A DNA stretch of 64,000 nucleotides, from positions 1 to 64,000 of the forward strand of contig NZ_CANLZW010000023.1 of NCBI RefSeq assembly GCF_947495625.1, written 5' to 3'. Below the pieces are notes generated by a model, which ran no database searches, was not told the origin of the DNA, and was given only the letters and a program-made list of their open reading frames with translations. The position numbers and the translations under genes were made by a program. Each line of letters starts with the position of its first letter. The stretch's first letter is position 1. Below, piece after piece: positions 18,497 through 26,872 of this stretch. The stretch comes from an uncultured Cocleimonas sp. Its GTDB lineage: Bacteria > Pseudomonadota > Gammaproteobacteria > Thiotrichales > Thiotrichaceae.

Positions 18497-18726
18497 GTAT
18501 TGAAATGAATTATTGGTGAATTGGTTTAGGCCGAAATGCAAAGAACAAACAATCGCCGTACTTTTCCAGTTTTTTCTCGCCCTTTCACACTCTTTCACCT
18601 ATTGAAAATATACGATTCAGTTGAATGCACCATTTTAAAACTTAAATAACCTAAAATAGATCTTAAGTATTCAGAAAACTTTTTTCATTCATAAGATAAA
18701 AAACTTGATTATTTTTTTTCGTCAAC

Positions 18727-18773
18727 TTGTCCACAATATCTGTGGATAAGTCTGTGCATATCACTGTGCATTA
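18727..18773. promoter_or_regulatory. DnaA-box cluster with 12-bp spacing
   Basis: TTGTCCACA (18727-18735, one mismatch) is followed by TGTGGATAA (18741-18749, perfect reverse of TTATCCACA), then TGTGCATAT (18753-18761) and TGTGCATTA (18765-18773). The last three are spaced exactly 12 bp apart. An AT-rich tract lies to the left. The site could titrate or reactivate DnaA, or be part of an origin. Confidence 0.55.
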
Positions 18774-19085
18774 AGTCTTGAAGCCTCGCTAGAAGCAGGC
18801 GCTTTACAGATTGGTCAATTTTTAACCACTTGGTATTAACATATGTTTATCAATGACTTACAGAGCTTAATTAATCAATAAAAACAAAAAACGAGCGGAT
18901 GTTACATTTTTATGACATTTTAATGCTTGCTTTTTTGCTTGTGAATAAATCAGAAAAAATCCAGATTTAAGCCTCGATTTCGCTAAGTCATTGTTAAGTT
19001 TAGATTAAGGTGATTTAGTGCAGAGCAGATTGAAATAGATATCAATTACCCATCAATACAACAAATATTTAAAACAGGATAATTT

Positions 19086-19322
19086 ATGAATATGCAAGGT
19101 CATTCAAAAGCAAAAAAATACGGCTCTGGATTATTCCCGATGTACTTTTTTGTTTGCGGTAATGAATTTATTAGTTATAGCCCAGAGAGTCTGAACTCTT
19201 TGATTTATTATCGATCTGATAATGGGCATCTTATAATTCAGAATGTTAACGACCCTGCCCCTTTTTATATGCCTAATATAAGTCTAACTACTTTTTTCTT
19301 TGATGGCTCCTTTATTTGCTGA
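19086..19322 (+). CDS. Small hypothetical protein, doubtful
   Basis: A 78-residue frame with no recognisable domain and no membrane segment. An ACAGGATAATTT stretch before the ATG is an acceptable ribosome site, which is the main support. The last residues (FDGSFIC) fall in the first copy of a 19-bp tandem repeat, so the stop codon is defined by the repeat. It could equally be a chance frame in an AT-rich region. Confidence 0.3.
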   Translation: MNMQGHSKAKKYGSGLFPMYFFVCGNEFISYSPESLNSLIYYRSDNGHLIIQNVNDPAPFYMPNISLTTFFFDGSFIC

Positions 19323-19354
19323 TGGCTCCTTTATTTGCTGATGGCTCCTTTATT
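19302..19354 (+). repeat. 19-bp tandem repeat, 2.8 copies
   Basis: GATGGCTCCTTTATTTGCT occurs at 19302-19320 and 19321-19339, followed by a partial third copy from 19340. It sits between the doubtful ORF and the PGPGW-type gene. Confidence 0.9.
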
Positions 19355-19400
19355 AGTTGGTGACTCAGTGCGAAAACAGCCATAAAATAGATCCAATATA

Positions 19401-19823
19401 ATGCAGAACTTATTCGATAAATTACCCTTTAATCCTGAATGGTTGATAGCCCTTGCTATTGCCTCTCTAGTGCTGTTCTTACTATCCTTAATTTTTATTC
19501 CGTGGTTAATAACACGCTTACCCAGTGATTATTTTACCGATGAAACACGTCATATATCGAAAACCCGTGACACTCATCCATTAATTTATTATTCCTTACG
19601 ATTTTCCAAAAACATACTCGGAGGGTTCTTAATTATTGCAGGCATATTTATGCTGGTGTTACCAGGACAGGGAATTTTAACCATTTTGGTCGGCGTAGTA
19701 TTCGCTGATTTTCCGGGGAAATTTAGACTACTACGCAAAATCGCACAACAGCCTCCCGTTTTCAAAACGATGAACTGGATACGTAAAAAAACCAATAAAG
19801 AACCACTGCAAGAACCAATTTAG
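19401..19823 (+). CDS. PGPGW-family membrane protein
   Basis: A 140-residue inner-membrane protein with two hydrophobic spans: residues about 14-35 (LIALAIASLVLFLLSLIFIPWL) and about 73-100, the latter containing the LPGQGILTILVG signature of the PGPGW family of putative transmembrane proteins. The C-terminus is basic and polar. The function of the family is unknown. It is followed 30 bases after the stop by a sense-oriented C-rich element. Confidence 0.75.
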   Translation: MQNLFDKLPFNPEWLIALAIASLVLFLLSLIFIPWLITRLPSDYFTDETRHISKTRDTHPLIYYSLRFSKNILGGFLIIAGIFMLVLPGQGILTILVGVVFADFPGKFRLLRKIAQQPPVFKTMNWIRKKTNKEPLQEPI

Positions 19824-19852
19824 AAAAAGAGCAGGAATGGCTTTAATCTAAT

Positions 19853-19882
19853 GTCACCCCCCTACTTTTAAGCACAAATTTT
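19853..19882 (+). repeat. C-rich element after the PGPGW gene
   Basis: GTCACCCCCCTACTTTTAAG, then CACAAATTTT: a full core with a degraded T-tract, in sense orientation 30 bases after a plus-strand stop codon. Confidence 0.85.
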
Positions 19883-20086
19883 ATCTAACAATTTAATTAA
19901 AATTAAATATTTTAGAGATTCTTAATTTGCTATGGCTTTTAAAACACTAAACATAATCCGCGAATCAAAAGGTAGAAACCTAATAACTCCATAGTCACAC
20001 CAATAAGCGAAACTAAGCCCTGGCAGGAGTGGAGAGAAAGTTGAAAAAGAAGCGAGGATAAAGAGAGCTTAGCAAGAGCCAATCAA

Positions 20087-20521
20087 TCAAGCACTGTTTA
20101 CTGCTCGAATCGTAGGGTACAAATGCTCAATTTCACTTTGGATTCGGGAAAGCACCATCTCAAACATCTCATCGGTTTCCCTCATAAACTTCTCATGATT
20201 CTTACCGATAGAAAGTGCCTGACTGCTTTTATTACACCACTTCTTCACATAACTATTCATAATCCGCTTAATCTCCTGAGACCCAGACATAAAATTCTTA
20301 GCGGTATTATTAATCTCAGAAGAAGAATGCCTTAGTAAATCCGTATAAAGATTCGCCTCAACATCATGCATATGCTCGTTAACCCTATCAATATAATTGA
20401 AAAACAACTTACAGCAAGTCTCCGAATCACAAATCAAACGATCTTTAAGCAGAATAGCCAACACATTCGAAAGCTCAGTAATCTTATGGTTTTGCTCATT
20501 CAACTCATCATAGGTAATCAT
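20087..20521 (-). CDS. Hemerythrin-like (HHE) protein, tentative
   Basis: A 144-residue all-helical soluble protein. Histidine and acidic residues sit at hemerythrin-like spacings: NEQNHKI near the N-terminus, NEHMHDVEANLY in the middle, KNHEKFMRETDEMF and SEIEHLYP near the end. This suggests a four-helix bundle with a di-iron or similar site. The start at 20521 is chosen over 20539 because GAGAGGA lies 5 bases upstream of it. It is monocistronic, and upstream is a long gap carrying an inverted C-rich element. Ligand geometry cannot be confirmed by eye. Confidence 0.5.
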   Translation of the reverse strand: MITYDELNEQNHKITELSNVLAILLKDRLICDSETCCKLFFNYIDRVNEHMHDVEANLYTDLLRHSSSEINNTAKNFMSGSQEIKRIMNSYVKKWCNKSSQALSIGKNHEKFMRETDEMFEMVLSRIQSEIEHLYPTIRAVNSA

Positions 20522-20995
20522 AATTATCCTCTCAGGCATTAGTAACTAAAAACACAATCACTATATGATTAATTACAAAGCAAATTATTGATCTGCATTA
20601 AGAATGGTAAATTTTATTTTCAACAGCAGCAGACAGAATCTAAAACGAAAAGCCAAATAAATGGCTGGTTATTAATATGATTAGGAATAAAAAAATTGAG
20701 TTAGATGATCTTTGAATGATTTTAAGTCACCCCCCTACTTTCAGGCTGTTTTTTGAAAAAGTGCCTATAAGTAGGGGGGTGTACTTTTATCTATTGTTTT
20801 TGAGAGAGCTTCTTTGGACAACAACCCCCGATTACCAGCGCTCATGCCACAATCACCTCTCGGATCAATTCTTGATCTTTCGAGACGATTTTAAACACCC
20901 ATGATTTATGTCACCAAGTACTTTTCCTGTCTATGCTAGGGTAAACATGGGGATACAAAATCATCTATCTATTAGAAAAAAGCTGGAGATAAACC
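20522..20995. other. Divergent intergenic region with an inverted repeat element
   Basis: No gene. The notable content is the inverted C-rich unit at 20726-20783. The GTG start of the cytochrome gene is preceded by CTGGAGATAAACC. Confidence 0.6.
20726..20783. repeat. C-rich element as an inverted pair with second inner stem
   Basis: Outer arms 20728-20740 (CACCCCCCTACTT) and 20769-20781 (AAGTAGGGGGGTG) are exact complements; inner AGGC (20743-20746) pairs with GCCT (20763-20766). The loop carries T6 and A5. Each arm plus loop reads as a complete element in its own direction. Confidence 0.9.
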
Positions 20996-21472
20996 GTGCG
21001 AAATTCACAAGCAATACATAAGAGTAAAATCAACTTTAGTGCTGCAATCATCGCCGGGTGTGCCATTCTGCTCAGTGTTGCTAGCGTTAACGCGCTGGAT
21101 AAAAAAGCTCAGCTTAAGCTAGGCGAAATGGAATATCTAAATAACTGTGCAGCCTGCCATGGAAGAGATGGCAAGGGCAGTGGTCCTGTCGCAGAAGCAC
21201 TTACAAACAAGCCATACGATTTAACAATGATCTCGAAAAAGTACAGTGGCAAGTTTCCTGAAGACTTCGTCTACAAGGTTATCGTCGGCCATGACATTAT
21301 CAATTCACATGGCGAAACGGATATGGCGGTTTGGGGTGACCGTTATACATCTAAGGCAATTGAAACCGATGAAAGCATTGCGTTTCCCCTTCACGAACAG
21401 GATACTCAGGCGATGATTTTGGGTCGTATTACTTCACTAATAGGGTATTTGGAATCGATTCAAGCTAAGTGA
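20996..21472 (+). CDS. Periplasmic c-type cytochrome
   Basis: A 158-residue protein with a signal peptide (about residues 1-34, ending SVNA) and one covalent haem site, CAACH, in NNCAACHGRDGKGSG. The GxG sequence after the motif and an AVWGDRY segment are typical of class I cytochromes c. The start is GTG at 20996, supported by GGAG 8 bases upstream. It is a single gene with no oxidase or dehydrogenase partner nearby, so the electron donor and acceptor are unknown. Confidence 0.85.
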   Translation: MRNSQAIHKSKINFSAAIIAGCAILLSVASVNALDKKAQLKLGEMEYLNNCAACHGRDGKGSGPVAEALTNKPYDLTMISKKYSGKFPEDFVYKVIVGHDIINSHGETDMAVWGDRYTSKAIETDESIAFPLHEQDTQAMILGRITSLIGYLESIQAK

Positions 21473-21515
21473 TTTATTAGTATTAGTGATTAATGCTTGT
21501 GTTTGATGATTATGA

Positions 21516-22403
21516 TTAGGTATTAAAACCATCTTTATCGGTTCCTACATCCTCATTGCTATTATAATCACTGTCATCACGACGTTCATATTCTGCAATT
21601 AACTGTGCGCCAAACAAAAGTATGATTGCTGCCATTTCCAGAAATAACAGTGCAACGATGGTGGTGGCTAATGAGCCGTATATGAGGTTGACCATCGATA
21701 AAGTTGAAAAATACCAGACGAGAATATGTCGGGTTGCTTCCCACAGTATCACTACTGCAATACTTCCTATAAATGCATGACTAAATGAAATTTTGCCTAC
21801 TGGCATTACCATGTAAAACGAGGTTAGTAAAAGTGTTAAACCGATCATGCCGAGTCCGTATAAAAATACACCGGTCACATTATTCATTTGCCAGGTCCAG
21901 ATGAATACCGTGATCTGGTTTTGATCGAGCATATTCATGGCACCACTGATTAGCGTGATAATAAGTATGCTGAACCCTAAAAGTGCAATGTAAATGTAGG
22001 GAATGATCGCAGATATCAGGAAATGCCGACGATGGATGACGACACGATGAAAGAAGATCACTGACATCGCATTTTCCAGCACTGTAAACGCCATAGAACT
22101 GAAAAAGACTAGCACTAACAAGACTAACCAGCTGACGGTTTCTCGATGATCTATAAAGGTCGCTATTTGCTGTGTCAGCACTTGGGATTGATCGCCAATC
22201 AACAGGCTGAGGTTATTCTGAACAATAGCGAGTAGTTGTTCTTCTGCAAAAAAATGTGAAAGTCCCGTTAAAATTAAGGTGAACAGCGGAATTATAGATA
22301 GCAATGTGTAATAGGCGATTGCACCGGATAACAGAATACCCTGATTTGCCCTGAACCTGATTAGGGCGTTTTTAATGAATTGGAAATAGGGTTTTAAAAA
22401 CAT
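21516..22403 (-). CDS. YihY/BrkB-family inner-membrane protein
   Basis: A 295-residue polytopic protein of the YihY/BrkB family. It opens with a basic helix and LLSGAIAYYTLLSIIPLFTLIL, contains about six hydrophobic spans, and has the late ILWEATRHILVWYFSTLSMVNLIYGSLATTIVALLFLE block characteristic of the family. The tail is acidic and polar. The molecular role of the family is not established, and the older RNase BN label is wrong for it. It is monocistronic and convergent with the cytochrome gene. Confidence 0.9.
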   Translation of the reverse strand: MFLKPYFQFIKNALIRFRANQGILLSGAIAYYTLLSIIPLFTLILTGLSHFFAEEQLLAIVQNNLSLLIGDQSQVLTQQIATFIDHRETVSWLVLLVLVFFSSMAFTVLENAMSVIFFHRVVIHRRHFLISAIIPYIYIALLGFSILIITLISGAMNMLDQNQITVFIWTWQMNNVTGVFLYGLGMIGLTLLLTSFYMVMPVGKISFSHAFIGSIAVVILWEATRHILVWYFSTLSMVNLIYGSLATTIVALLFLEMAAIILLFGAQLIAEYERRDDSDYNSNEDVGTDKDGFNT

Positions 22404-22761
22404 TTGAGCGGATCCAGTGGCATAATTCTTCCTGTATGACAGTCAGCAGAGTATAAAGGATAAGCTGATAAAACTAATGACATGACTCAAGCAGTCTTTC
22501 TGTTTGTAAAAATAACTGGTTTTAAAGGTTTACGCTGTTAGCGACTTTAAAAAAAATTTTAAAAAATGGCACATAGCATCGTATTAATTCATTAAACAGA
22601 TTTTTGATTGGAATGAACCGATGAGAATATATTAGACGTTGCTACTGTTTCGTTTTTGCAATCGGCTGTTTGTAGCTTTCGCGAGTTCGTAGCTTTCGCG
22701 AGTTCGTAGCTTTCGCTATGATGTTAATATAAATCTTTCGTGCTAATTAGAGGTAACTATT
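22404..22761. other. Intergenic region with a 17-bp tandem repeat
   Basis: No gene. It holds the promoter region of the YihY-like gene (minus) and of the DUF1840 gene (plus), and the tandem repeat at 22672-22716. GAGGTAACTATT before 22762 is the ribosome site of the next gene. Confidence 0.6.
22672..22716 (+). repeat. 17-bp tandem repeat, about 2.6 copies
   Basis: GTAGCTTTCGCGAGTTC occurs at 22672-22688 and 22689-22705, followed by GTAGCTTTCGC. It ends about 45 bases before the DUF1840 start, so it may lie in that gene's promoter. Confidence 0.9.
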
Positions 22762-23094
22762 ATGTTAGTAAAATTCAGTAGTACATCGGGTCAAACGCTT
22801 TCCATGTTTGAAGATCAGGCGAAAAAAATGCTTCGCGCAATGGATATGACTGGGAATATTCCCGGTGCAATTAATCCTGAAGATCTTCAGGCGGCGCTTG
22901 ATCATCTTGAAGCCTCTATAGAAGCCGAAGCGAAAACAGAAAAACCAATGGAGTTTGGCGACGAGGTTTTTGATGATGAACGCAAAGCCATAGAAAGACA
23001 GATTGTCAGCGCTAAAGCCCGCGCATTTCCATTGATGGAGTTATTACGATTATCGATTAAACAACAGAAGAGCGTTATGTGGGAGTATGAGTAG
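22762..23094 (+). CDS. DUF1840-family protein
   Basis: A 110-residue soluble protein matching DUF1840: an opening MLVKFSSTSGQTLSMFEDQAKKML, the central GNIPGAINPEDLQAALDHLE and a C-terminal helix RAFPLMELLRLSIKQQ. The family is common in proteobacteria and has no known function. Its acidic middle and helical ends suggest an adaptor. A GAGG box precedes the ATG. Confidence 0.88.
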   Translation: MLVKFSSTSGQTLSMFEDQAKKMLRAMDMTGNIPGAINPEDLQAALDHLEASIEAEAKTEKPMEFGDEVFDDERKAIERQIVSAKARAFPLMELLRLSIKQQKSVMWEYE

Positions 23095-23240
23095 CCAAGA
23101 TATCGGATTGCGTTTCTTATCTTGGTTTCTTAACACAGCGTCTTGCTATACACTGCTCCACACGCTTTTCGACGAGCTTTTTATACGTTCAATCGAAATT
23201 AAATACGAGATAACTAAGTAATAAATTAAGAGACAACTAA

Positions 23241-23495
23241 GTGACAAATATAAAAGAAAAATTCCTTAAAAACCTTGAAGCACAGCTTCGTGAGTCTATG
23301 ACTGTGGCGAGAGCTGGCGGTAAGATTGCTGATGCAGATAAGCATCGCTGCGAAGGTTTTATGCAGGCAGGAGTTGAGTTAGAGCTTGTGACTGACGAAG
23401 ATATTCAGGAATTAATAAAAGCCGTGCATATAAGTGTTTATGGGGAGTCAATTACTGCGCGCCGTGGTAAAGAAAAGTTGGGAAGCCTACACTAG
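23241..23495 (+). CDS. Small conserved-looking protein of unknown function
   Basis: An 84-residue soluble, mixed-charge, mostly helical protein (KEKFLKNLEAQLRESMTVARAGGK, EDIQELIKAVHISVYGESITARR). I do not recognise the family. The start is GTG at 23241, with GAGACAACTAA upstream. It has good codon structure and no overlap with other genes, so it is probably real. It follows the DUF1840 gene by about 146 bases and may be transcribed separately. Confidence 0.55.
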   Translation: MTNIKEKFLKNLEAQLRESMTVARAGGKIADADKHRCEGFMQAGVELELVTDEDIQELIKAVHISVYGESITARRGKEKLGSLH

Positions 23496-23581
23496 GGCTT
23501 CATTCGCTCTAAGACTTAGCCAAGCCGCTAAATAGCGGTTTAATACAGCAATCTGAATAACACAAATAATAACTGTTATTA

Positions 23582-24601
23582 CTAATTTTCCCTCACGACA
23601 AAATCATCAAAGTAAATATATTCATCATGCGGATGCGCTGAGCTTTCAGGCGTATTACCACCAAAAAAAGTACTGAAGAGTATGGAATCTATAGCTAATT
23701 CAGGTACATCACGAAAACGTATATTAGTGCAATCGACAACGAGCTTGTCATCGAGCCAGATTTTTAGTTGTCCGTCACGATTACCTTCTGCAATATAATC
23801 TCCGATAGCAACACTATCTGTGTTTTTTTCCGGAATCGTATTCATCTTAATGAATTGTTTTATTTTATAGATACGCTCTGTTTTAAATCGGAATTCGTAT
23901 TCATCTGCTGCCCATTCGGATAAACATTTTTTACTGCTGTCATCATCGAAGGTGAAGTACTTATTACGTTTAATAACGCATAATTCGTGATCTAAACCAT
24001 AACGTGGGCAAGCATCTTGATTGTATTTGTCATTGCGCATATCCGGATAGTAAAGATAACCAAGTCCGCGACCTAATTGCCCCCACATGATACGAGATGT
24101 CCAACCGTTTTTTCCGTTTGCCTTTGCGCCGCCACTGATGGTTTCTCCACCCATTAAACCGGGGAGTTTGCCGCCGAAGAGTCCTTCTCGATCATATAAA
24201 AAACCTTCTTTAAACATGACTTTATATTCGAGCGAGAGCTGTTCGTATTTTTTAGGAAATTTCATCACCCAGGTTGCACCAGAAAGCGCTGAACCGAAGA
24301 GGTTTTCAGGGTATTTAATTTTTAACATGTGGCTATCGTGTTCGCCAACTTTCCTATCAACGACATTCACACGGTGCTGGCTTACTCCGAAATTTAAAAA
24401 ATTAACTTTGGTGCTTAAGCTTTGTAGATTAGGCCAGTCTTCGATAAGGTCTTCTGAAGTGTATAAACCCGTTTCGCGCTGTTCGAAATCTTGACAGAAG
24501 ATGGGTTTTGGGCTTTCTTGTTCTCTACAAAAATCGGGAGAAGCGAAGAGTGAATGGGTGGCGGATAATGATAGAAAAAATAATAAAAATCTTGGGAACA
24601 T
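23582..24601 (-). CDS. Secreted polysaccharide lyase, family 14-like
   Basis: A 339-residue exported protein (signal peptide about residues 1-20, ending LFAS) with the beta-jelly-roll pattern of polysaccharide lyase family 14, which cleaves alginate or other polyuronates. Segments seen are YKVMFKEGFLYDREGLFGGKLPGLMGG, NGWTSRIMWGQLGRGLGYLYYP, DGQLKIWLDDKLVVDC and the late FSTFFGGNTPESS. It is monocistronic, with no oligouronate transport or catabolic genes nearby. Exact specificity cannot be read. The cysteines suggest disulfides, fitting an extracytoplasmic site. Confidence 0.75.
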   Translation of the reverse strand: MFPRFLLFFLSLSATHSLFASPDFCREQESPKPIFCQDFEQRETGLYTSEDLIEDWPNLQSLSTKVNFLNFGVSQHRVNVVDRKVGEHDSHMLKIKYPENLFGSALSGATWVMKFPKKYEQLSLEYKVMFKEGFLYDREGLFGGKLPGLMGGETISGGAKANGKNGWTSRIMWGQLGRGLGYLYYPDMRNDKYNQDACPRYGLDHELCVIKRNKYFTFDDDSSKKCLSEWAADEYEFRFKTERIYKIKQFIKMNTIPEKNTDSVAIGDYIAEGNRDGQLKIWLDDKLVVDCTNIRFRDVPELAIDSILFSTFFGGNTPESSAHPHDEYIYFDDFVVREN

Positions 24602-24703
24602 ATAGCTTCACTTTGAATAATTAAACAGCGAGTTTTTGTTGCAGTTTATCCTATTTATTCTAATAAATACTGTTAGATATAAATACTTGATGAGGCTTTT
24701 TAT

Positions 24704-26095
24704 TTATTTTGATTCTGTTGGCTTAGTCAGCTGAGCTGGATCGAGTAAGCGTTCTAAGGTTTCTCTGTCTAAATCCGTCATTTCTAGCGCAACCTCTATC
24801 AATGGTCGTTGCTCGGCATTGGTTCGTTTGACAATTGCAGCGCCTTTTTCGTAACCGATAACGGAATTTAAAGCGGTAATCAGGATAGGATTTTGCGCCA
24901 GTGTTTGCGCTAACTTTTCTTGCTTATACTGCATATTGGCAATGCTGGTTTGAGCAAGCGCTTTTGAACCAGATGCGAGAATATCAACACTTTGTTGAAG
25001 ATTGTGGGCAACCAGTGGCAACATCACATTCAATTGAAAATTACCGGATTGTCCTGCGATGGTTAGCGCAGCATCGTTGCCAATGACTTGGGCAGCAATC
25101 ATACAGACCGCTTCGGGTATCACTGGGTTTACTTTTCCCGGCATGATGCTACTGCCCGGTTGAATGGCAGCTAATTGGATCTCGCCTAATCCTGCATATG
25201 GGCCGCTATTCATCCAGCGCAGATCATTGCTGATTTTCATCAGGCTGGTGGCGAGTGATTTGAATTCTCCGCTAAGACTTACAGCGGTATCTTGTGAGTT
25301 TAAACCGCGAAATGTATTCGACGTTTGCTGAAATTGATGTGTTGTTTGCGATGTAAGATATTCAGCAACCAATTTGCCGAAATCAGGATGTGCGTTGATG
25401 CCGGTACCTACGGCAGTTCCACCTATGGCGAGATTGCTTTGCATTTCTTCAGCGATATTGGTTATGCGTTGTTTGTGCGCGTTTATTTGTGATGTCCACG
25501 CGCTGAGTTCTTGAGCAACAGTTATCGGCATAGCATCCATCAAATGGGTACGCCCAGTTTTAATCAATTTGCCTTGTGTTGCTGCGACTGAATCGATGCT
25601 TTGTATCAATATTTCAAGCGCAGGTAAAAGCTTATTATAAACCGATAAAGAAATACTTAAGTGAATACAGGTGGGAATCACATCGTTGGAACTCTGGCTT
25701 TTGTTGACGTGATCATTCGGGTGAACTGTCTCACCCGAATAGCGACTAGCGAGATTGGCAATCACTTCATTAGCATTCATATTAGTACTGGTACCGGAGC
25801 CAGTCTGAAATACATCAATGGGAAATTGATCACTGTATTCGCCAGCAGCAATTTCTAAGGCTGCTTTTTCGATACCTTCAGCAATTTTATTATCCAGTAA
25901 TCCGAGTTTATGATTGGCATGAGCGCACGCACATTTAATCAAACCAAGTGCTTGAATAAATTCCTTGGGCATGGGTATCCCACTAAGTGGAAAATTCAGA
26001 ATTGCGCGTTGTGTTTGAGCCCCATAGAGTGCATCGACAGGTATTTCTATATCGCCCATGCTATCGGTAACAGTTCTGGTTTTATTCTGTTTCAT
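24704..26095 (-). CDS. fumC: Fumarate hydratase class II
   Basis: The iron-independent fumarase converting fumarate and malate in the TCA cycle. The N-terminus has the TDSMGDIEIPVDALYGAQTQRA signature. The catalytic regions are TGSGTSTNMNANEV, GRTHLMDAMPIT and the superfamily signature GSSIMPGKVNPV. At 463 residues it is full length. It stands alone on the minus strand. Together with mqo it indicates an aerobic TCA cycle using a quinone-linked malate step. Confidence 0.97.
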   Translation of the reverse strand: MKQNKTRTVTDSMGDIEIPVDALYGAQTQRAILNFPLSGIPMPKEFIQALGLIKCACAHANHKLGLLDNKIAEGIEKAALEIAAGEYSDQFPIDVFQTGSGTSTNMNANEVIANLASRYSGETVHPNDHVNKSQSSNDVIPTCIHLSISLSVYNKLLPALEILIQSIDSVAATQGKLIKTGRTHLMDAMPITVAQELSAWTSQINAHKQRITNIAEEMQSNLAIGGTAVGTGINAHPDFGKLVAEYLTSQTTHQFQQTSNTFRGLNSQDTAVSLSGEFKSLATSLMKISNDLRWMNSGPYAGLGEIQLAAIQPGSSIMPGKVNPVIPEAVCMIAAQVIGNDAALTIAGQSGNFQLNVMLPLVAHNLQQSVDILASGSKALAQTSIANMQYKQEKLAQTLAQNPILITALNSVIGYEKGAAIVKRTNAEQRPLIEVALEMTDLDRETLERLLDPAQLTKPTESK

Positions 26096-26270
26096 GCTGA
26101 AAATACTCTTTTGATATTTTTAACAACGTTTATCTTTATTAATGTTACTACTTTAGCATGAGTGTTGAATTAGGGATTAGTTGAGAGTCAGGACCTTGAT
26201 TAAAGTTAAGAATAAACGCTGAAATAGAAGTTGCTGACCTTATGCTTTTATCGTCATCCGAAACCTATAA

Positions 26271-26606
26271 CTAATCGGTGCATTTTATGCAACGCGTATA
26301 GGTAGGGTCTGCATCTAGGCGTTTTATATCGATGGCTTCTTCACAATAAAAACAAAACCCAAATGTTCCCGATTCAATGCGGCGTAAACCGCCTTCAATG
26401 CTATCTGCCAGCATTTCCCTTCGGCGAGAAGCTTCCAACGACATTTGCTGACTTTGCATTGCATCTATCCGCGAAAGCCTGCCCACACTGTTTTGATCAA
26501 GAATGACAGTATCACCAGATTGAGCAAATTCCTCTTCTAACTCATGCAGACCTTTCTGCAGTTTAAGTAATCTTTGCTTGAAATTGTTCAGTTGGGTTTG
26601 AGTCAT
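26271..26606 (-). CDS. TraR/DksA-family zinc-finger protein
   Basis: A 111-residue protein with an N-terminal coiled-coil-like helix (LNNFKQRLLKLQKGLHELEEEFAQ) and a C-terminal four-cysteine zinc finger (FCFYCEEAIDI onward to RCIKC). This is the DksA layout but shorter, as in TraR/YbiI-type members that insert into the RNA polymerase secondary channel. It lacks the long DksA N-terminus. Which promoters it affects is unknown. Confidence 0.85.
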   Translation of the reverse strand: MTQTQLNNFKQRLLKLQKGLHELEEEFAQSGDTVILDQNSVGRLSRIDAMQSQQMSLEASRRREMLADSIEGGLRRIESGTFGFCFYCEEAIDIKRLDADPTYTRCIKCTD

Positions 26607-26872
26607 TACAGTAGCCGTTTTGTTGTTTGGTAGCTATTAATAACATATTAATTTCTTATACCGAATTTAATTCGGATTTAAAATTTTTGTTAGTTTAATA
26701 GTGATTGAGTTTAAATTATTTGGTTTTAATCACTTTAGAGAATAATCAATTAATTAAAACACGCTCATTATTAATATTGACTAGGATAGGTTTTTCTTTC
26801 ATTAAATTTCAAATAGGGTAACATTATTTCCACACGAGAAATTCTCACACAATTATTCTAAGAGGAAACAAA

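Larger units (their letters stand above)
18318..19085. other. Gene-free region with palindrome, AT-rich tract and DnaA boxes
   Basis: No convincing gene. In order it contains the perfect palindrome ATTAGAATATTCTAAT (18481-18496), an AT-rich tract (about 18600-18720), a cluster of four DnaA-box-like 9-mers (18727-18773) and a second AT-rich tract leading to the small ORF at 19086. Confidence 0.6.

Noticed and set aside
18600-18780. Chromosomal origin of replication
   Set aside because: DnaA boxes are present, but flanking genes, GATC density and visible skew do not support calling it oriC; kept only as a box cluster.
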